Assembly: GCA_913061385.1 (NCBI GenBank)
Contig: CAJXTM010000026.1
Span: 1-12,374, forward strand
Direction: 5' to 3'
Length of the DNA: 12,374 nt
Origin: an uncultured Rhodopirellula sp.
GTDB taxonomy: Bacteria; Planctomycetota; Planctomycetia; Pirellulales; Pirellulaceae
The notes under the pieces were generated by a model. That model was not told the DNA's origin. It saw only the letters and a program-made list of their open reading frames with translations, and did no database searches. Positions 10,143 to 12,374 of this stretch are shown one piece after another. A program made the position numbers and the translations under genes. Within the stretch, counting starts at the first letter, position 1. Each line of letters begins with the position of its first letter.

Positions 10143-10467
10143 CCTTTCGATGTCGGTTACCCCGTCACATCAAAAGGTTGGAATGGACCTTTCGGCCAGT
10201 GAAACCGCGATTGCGTTGTTTAAGGGCGGCGGATTCTGAGTCGAGATTGAGTTCACTCAGGGCGCCGCGGGCCCGAAAATGATCGTGCGGTGCGGTGCGC
10301 ATCAGTCCGAAGTTGTGAGTCCGGCGCGAGTGAGGACCAGACGATCGAATCCGCTCGTCGATACAACCGAAGTAAACAAATAAGACGCAAGCCGTTCAGT
10401 ACTGGCAACATCTGCAATGACTGTGTGTCTGCAAGTCTGCGCGGGTCATCATGCAGCCAGATCGATA
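10143..10467. other. Convergent non-coding gap between bicupin and GT2 genes
   Basis: A 325-base tail-to-tail gap with no supported gene. It should carry 3'-end signals for both the plus-strand bicupin gene and the minus-strand GT2 unit. The only clear structure is a long inverted repeat at 10226-10268, listed separately. The rest has no recognised content. Confidence 0.6.
10226..10268. terminator. Possible bidirectional transcription-end hairpin
   Basis: GCGGC (10226-10230) pairs with GCCGC (10264-10268), and CTGAGT (10236-10241) pairs with ACTCAG (10255-10260) across a 13-base loop, with an internal loop of 5 and 3 bases between the two helices. It lies in the convergent gap, where a hairpin usable from both strands would be expected. 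No T-run follows on either side, so it is not a canonical intrinsic terminator. Confidence 0.3.
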
Positions 10468-11403
10468 CTATCTGGAAAATGTCGTCACATTGAGCAGGCG
10501 AATACGCGCACGTACAAAATTGCGGTCCCAGTTCAGGGCTTTCCTGAAACACTCGGCAGCGGGATCGTATTCAGCACAACTCTGGTGTCTCTTGCCGGCA
10601 CGATACCAGAAGTTACCAATTTGTAACCGCATGCATTTCTTGTCTGCGCCTGAGACGTAACTGGCCAGCTTTTCGTAAATTTGCTCATGCGTTATTGCCC
10701 AATGTTCAAACCGGTCAGCGAACTGCCTGCTTAAGTTACCTTCTTCGCCAAGTTCGGAGGGATGGCCAACGCGGAATGTCACGGGTGCGCCGCTCACGTG
10801 CACCCATTCACCTTGGGTACAGATTTGCGAAAAGAGTACTGTGTCCTCGCCGAAGAAGTACCGAGTATCCCATCCGCCGGCCTTCATCACTGCATCCCAG
10901 CGGAACATAGAGCAAGAGGCCACACCCGCGCCATGACGAAAGAGCCATTGAAGCGGTGACTTTGCGAGTTGGGAACAGTCGTCTCGCTGTATTTCCCTCT
11001 TGTCGCTGTCCAAGAAAATTCTGTCGGTACTGGCTGCGACAGCTTTTGGATGTTGTTTCATGGTTTCGACCGACCGTGCGATCAAGTCGGCAGGCCAAAT
11101 ATCATCTGAGTCGAGAAAACTGACGTACTCCGTTTTCTTGGTCGCTGCCATTCCGTTAGCGCGTGCGGTAGCTGCGTTTTCGTTCGTTTGCTTCAATAGT
11201 TGGAACGTAGCAGTGTTCTCTGTTGCAGAAGAACGTTGCTGGTGTATCCAATTCCTAACTGAATCGTAGGTACCATCAGTTGATCCATCATCAACAATGG
11301 TGACAGACGCGGGCTGTAGTGTCTGCTTGGCGATGGAATTCAGCGCATCGAGAACCAGCGAACGACGGTTGAATACAGGAACAACCACAGTTAGATCTTC
11401 CAT
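10468..11403 (-). CDS. GT2 family glycosyltransferase
   Basis: An inverting GT-A glycosyltransferase, probably building a surface or exported polysaccharide or glycosylating a carrier. The 311-residue protein opens with LTVVVPVFNRRSLVLDALNSIAKQTL and VTIVDDGSTDGT (34-45), the nucleotide-binding signature. YVSFLDSDDIW contains the metal-binding DSD (98-100), and FFGEDTVLF (183-191) supplies the ED catalytic-base motif. Residues from about 260 to the end (IGNFWYRAGKR, YDPAAECFRKALNWDRNFVRARIRL) look like one or two TPR-like helical hairpins, a tail seen in other bacterial GT2 proteins. There is no membrane segment. The ATG at 11401-11403 overlaps the stop of the preceding gene as TGATG, so translation is probably coupled to it. 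The sugar specificity cannot be predicted. Confidence 0.93.
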   Translation of the reverse strand: MEDLTVVVPVFNRRSLVLDALNSIAKQTLQPASVTIVDDGSTDGTYDSVRNWIHQQRSSATENTATFQLLKQTNENAATARANGMAATKKTEYVSFLDSDDIWPADLIARSVETMKQHPKAVAASTDRIFLDSDKREIQRDDCSQLAKSPLQWLFRHGAGVASCSMFRWDAVMKAGGWDTRYFFGEDTVLFSQICTQGEWVHVSGAPVTFRVGHPSELGEEGNLSRQFADRFEHWAITHEQIYEKLASYVSGADKKCMRLQIGNFWYRAGKRHQSCAEYDPAAECFRKALNWDRNFVRARIRLLNVTTFSR

Positions 11404-12161
11404 CAGGCCGCCCTTGTTCTCTTGGTGATACTGGATCTGAGCTTGACCAAGCGTTGGGTAAAGCGGCTTCTCCGTAGGTCATCAATTCCTGGATTGATGT
11501 GGTAGAAGGATTTCCGTTGGCTCACTATTCCTGCAGGTAGCCCAACATTATCGCGCAGCGTTTTCAACGTGTTGGCAAATTGGTTGGAGGCTTTTTCCGA
11601 GACGGCTGTCCGAATTACCGATAACAAATCCTGCTCTTTAGCCTCGTCTTGTAACACACCGAATGGACAGTGTTTATTGGGAGTAACAAGGATGCTGCCG
11701 TCAGCGAGTTCGTCATGCAAGTCCGCCATTTTGACGGTAAAGATTTCACGGCATCCTCGGTCTGCGGCTACCCTGGTATACAACTGCGTTGTCCGCTCTT
11801 TCGACCAAGAGGCGATTGTGTAGCGATAAATCAAATCTTCGGTTTTTTCACCAACCAAATTTCTTAGCCAATATCGCCTGCGCTGAGTTGGCCCCTTCTC
11901 ACCATCTGCAAAATTGCCAAATAAATAAGCTGAGTGCAGTAACCCCGCATTCAGCATCTCCACAGGCTGCTCCCAAATTGCAAGCGTTCCGGCTGTGCCA
12001 ACGAGGTGGCAAACAAAGGGTTTGCCACAGGAACGAAAACAGGATCCGAATAACATCTTTGCAGCATCGTAAGCAACGTGCACAGTCTCTAGTGAAGTGT
12101 TGTCGTAACCCGCTTCTTGCATCGCAAGAAACAATTGAAGATTTGTTTGCGGTAGTGTCAT
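11403..12161 (-). CDS. DUF6817 / HD-like domain protein
   Basis: A 252-residue soluble protein. CHLVGTAGTLAIWEQP (51-66) followed by EMLNAGLLHSAYLFGNF (68-84) is the pattern of DUF6817-type proteins: a first His (52) and then a helix with LLHSAY, where an HD-phosphohydrolase would have HD. The second half of the metal site is thus HS instead of HD at 76-77, and whether the protein hydrolyses anything is unknown. TVKMADLHDELADG further on, in the second half of the protein, adds another D/H-rich segment, resembling the later Asp-containing helix of HD proteins such as RelA/SpoT hydrolases. The ATG at 12161 has AAGGA about 12 bases upstream. It lies 43 bases after the stop of a partial upstream gene and is coupled by TGATG to the GT2 gene, so a role in the same glycan pathway is likely but not shown. 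Family call from memory of motifs, moderate. Confidence 0.65.
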   Translation of the reverse strand: MTLPQTNLQLFLAMQEAGYDNTSLETVHVAYDAAKMLFGSCFRSCGKPFVCHLVGTAGTLAIWEQPVEMLNAGLLHSAYLFGNFADGEKGPTQRRRYWLRNLVGEKTEDLIYRYTIASWSKERTTQLYTRVAADRGCREIFTVKMADLHDELADGSILVTPNKHCPFGVLQDEAKEQDLLSVIRTAVSEKASNQFANTLKTLRDNVGLPAGIVSQRKSFYHINPGIDDLRRSRFTQRLVKLRSSITKRTRAA

Positions 12162-12204
12162 TCAATCCGTATCCTTTTCAGCGAGAGTGTCGATCGTGAA
12201 TTGC

Positions 12205-12333
12205 CTAAGCGACTTTTTGAAATTGCGATATGTGCTTCTCGAGCGATGGCTCTGAATCTTCTGTAAGTTCTGCACTGATTGATACTTTCACAACAGGCAA
12301 ATTTGAGTGAATCGACTGCGGGTACCTCTGCTT
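12205..12333 (-). CDS. 3' fragment of an unidentified gene
   Basis: The minus-strand frame is open from the insert edge at 12333 to a TAG at 12205-12207, giving 42 codons (KQRYPQSIHSNLPVVKVSI to the end SQFQKVA). The frame ends 43 bases before the start of the DUF6817 gene, on the same strand, as expected for the last codons of the preceding gene in an operon. The composition is ordinary soluble protein. Nothing identifies the family; chance openness of 42 codons is also possible. Confidence 0.45.
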   Translation of the reverse strand, partial: KQRYPQSIHSNLPVVKVSISAELTEDSEPSLEKHISQFQKVA

Positions 12334-12374
12334 CTGTCTCTTATACACATCTGACGCTGCCGACGACTCCTTAC
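12334..12374 (-). other. Nextera P5/i5 adapter (library artefact)
   Basis: This is synthetic sequence. The Tn5 mosaic end lies at 12334-12352 in reverse orientation (CTGTCTCTTATACACATCT). It is followed by the read-1 adapter remainder to 12366, and then CTCCTTAC at 12367-12374, the reverse complement of the i5 index GTAAGGAG (S505). With the 5' adapter it brackets the insert, so the window is most simply a single tagmented, index-amplified molecule with true ends at 48 and 12333. Confidence 0.98.

Overview
The window looks like one tagmented library molecule of bacterial, probably Planctomycetota, DNA. Bases 1-47 and 12334-12374 are not genomic: they are Illumina Nextera (Tn5) adapters with their i7 and i5 index sequences, so the biological insert is about 48-12333. 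The phylum call is an inference from several weak signs together: a secreted S9 peptidase with a GGSAGG nucleophile elbow, a decayed formylglycine-generating-enzyme (FGE/SUMF1) domain gene, SelO, and loose packing with non-coding gaps of about 0.3, 0.9 and 1.5 kb (roughly 70% of the insert is intact coding sequence). No rRNA, tRNA, transposase, integrase or CRISPR array was seen.

Left part (48-4501, all minus strand): a secreted prolyl-oligopeptidase-type (S9/DPP-IV-like) peptidase, cut by the molecule end just after its nucleophile serine; then the remains of an FGE-sulfatase domain gene with three separate lesions; then an intact protein adenylyltransferase SelO. The order of transcription is SelO, pseudogene, peptidase.

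Right part (5436-12333): a glycan-biosynthesis neighbourhood. On the minus strand a GT8 glycosyltransferase and an EDH-type GT2 glycosyltransferase overlap by ATGA. A 1.46 kb divergent spacer separates them from a plus-strand bicupin protein that resembles type I phosphomannose isomerases. Convergent with that gene is a second minus-strand unit: the 3' tail of an unknown gene, a DUF6817/HD-like protein, and a classical GT2 glycosyltransferase coupled to it by TGATG. Together these suggest synthesis of a cell-surface or exported polysaccharide, with the cupin perhaps supplying or converting a sugar precursor (inference).

The most open questions are: a chain of at least five stem-loops at 7688-7910 inside the divergent spacer, which may be an unrecognised structured RNA or leader; the function of the DUF6817-GT2 pair; and the substrate of the bicupin protein. 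I did not find clear evidence of a wholly new defence or mobile system here.
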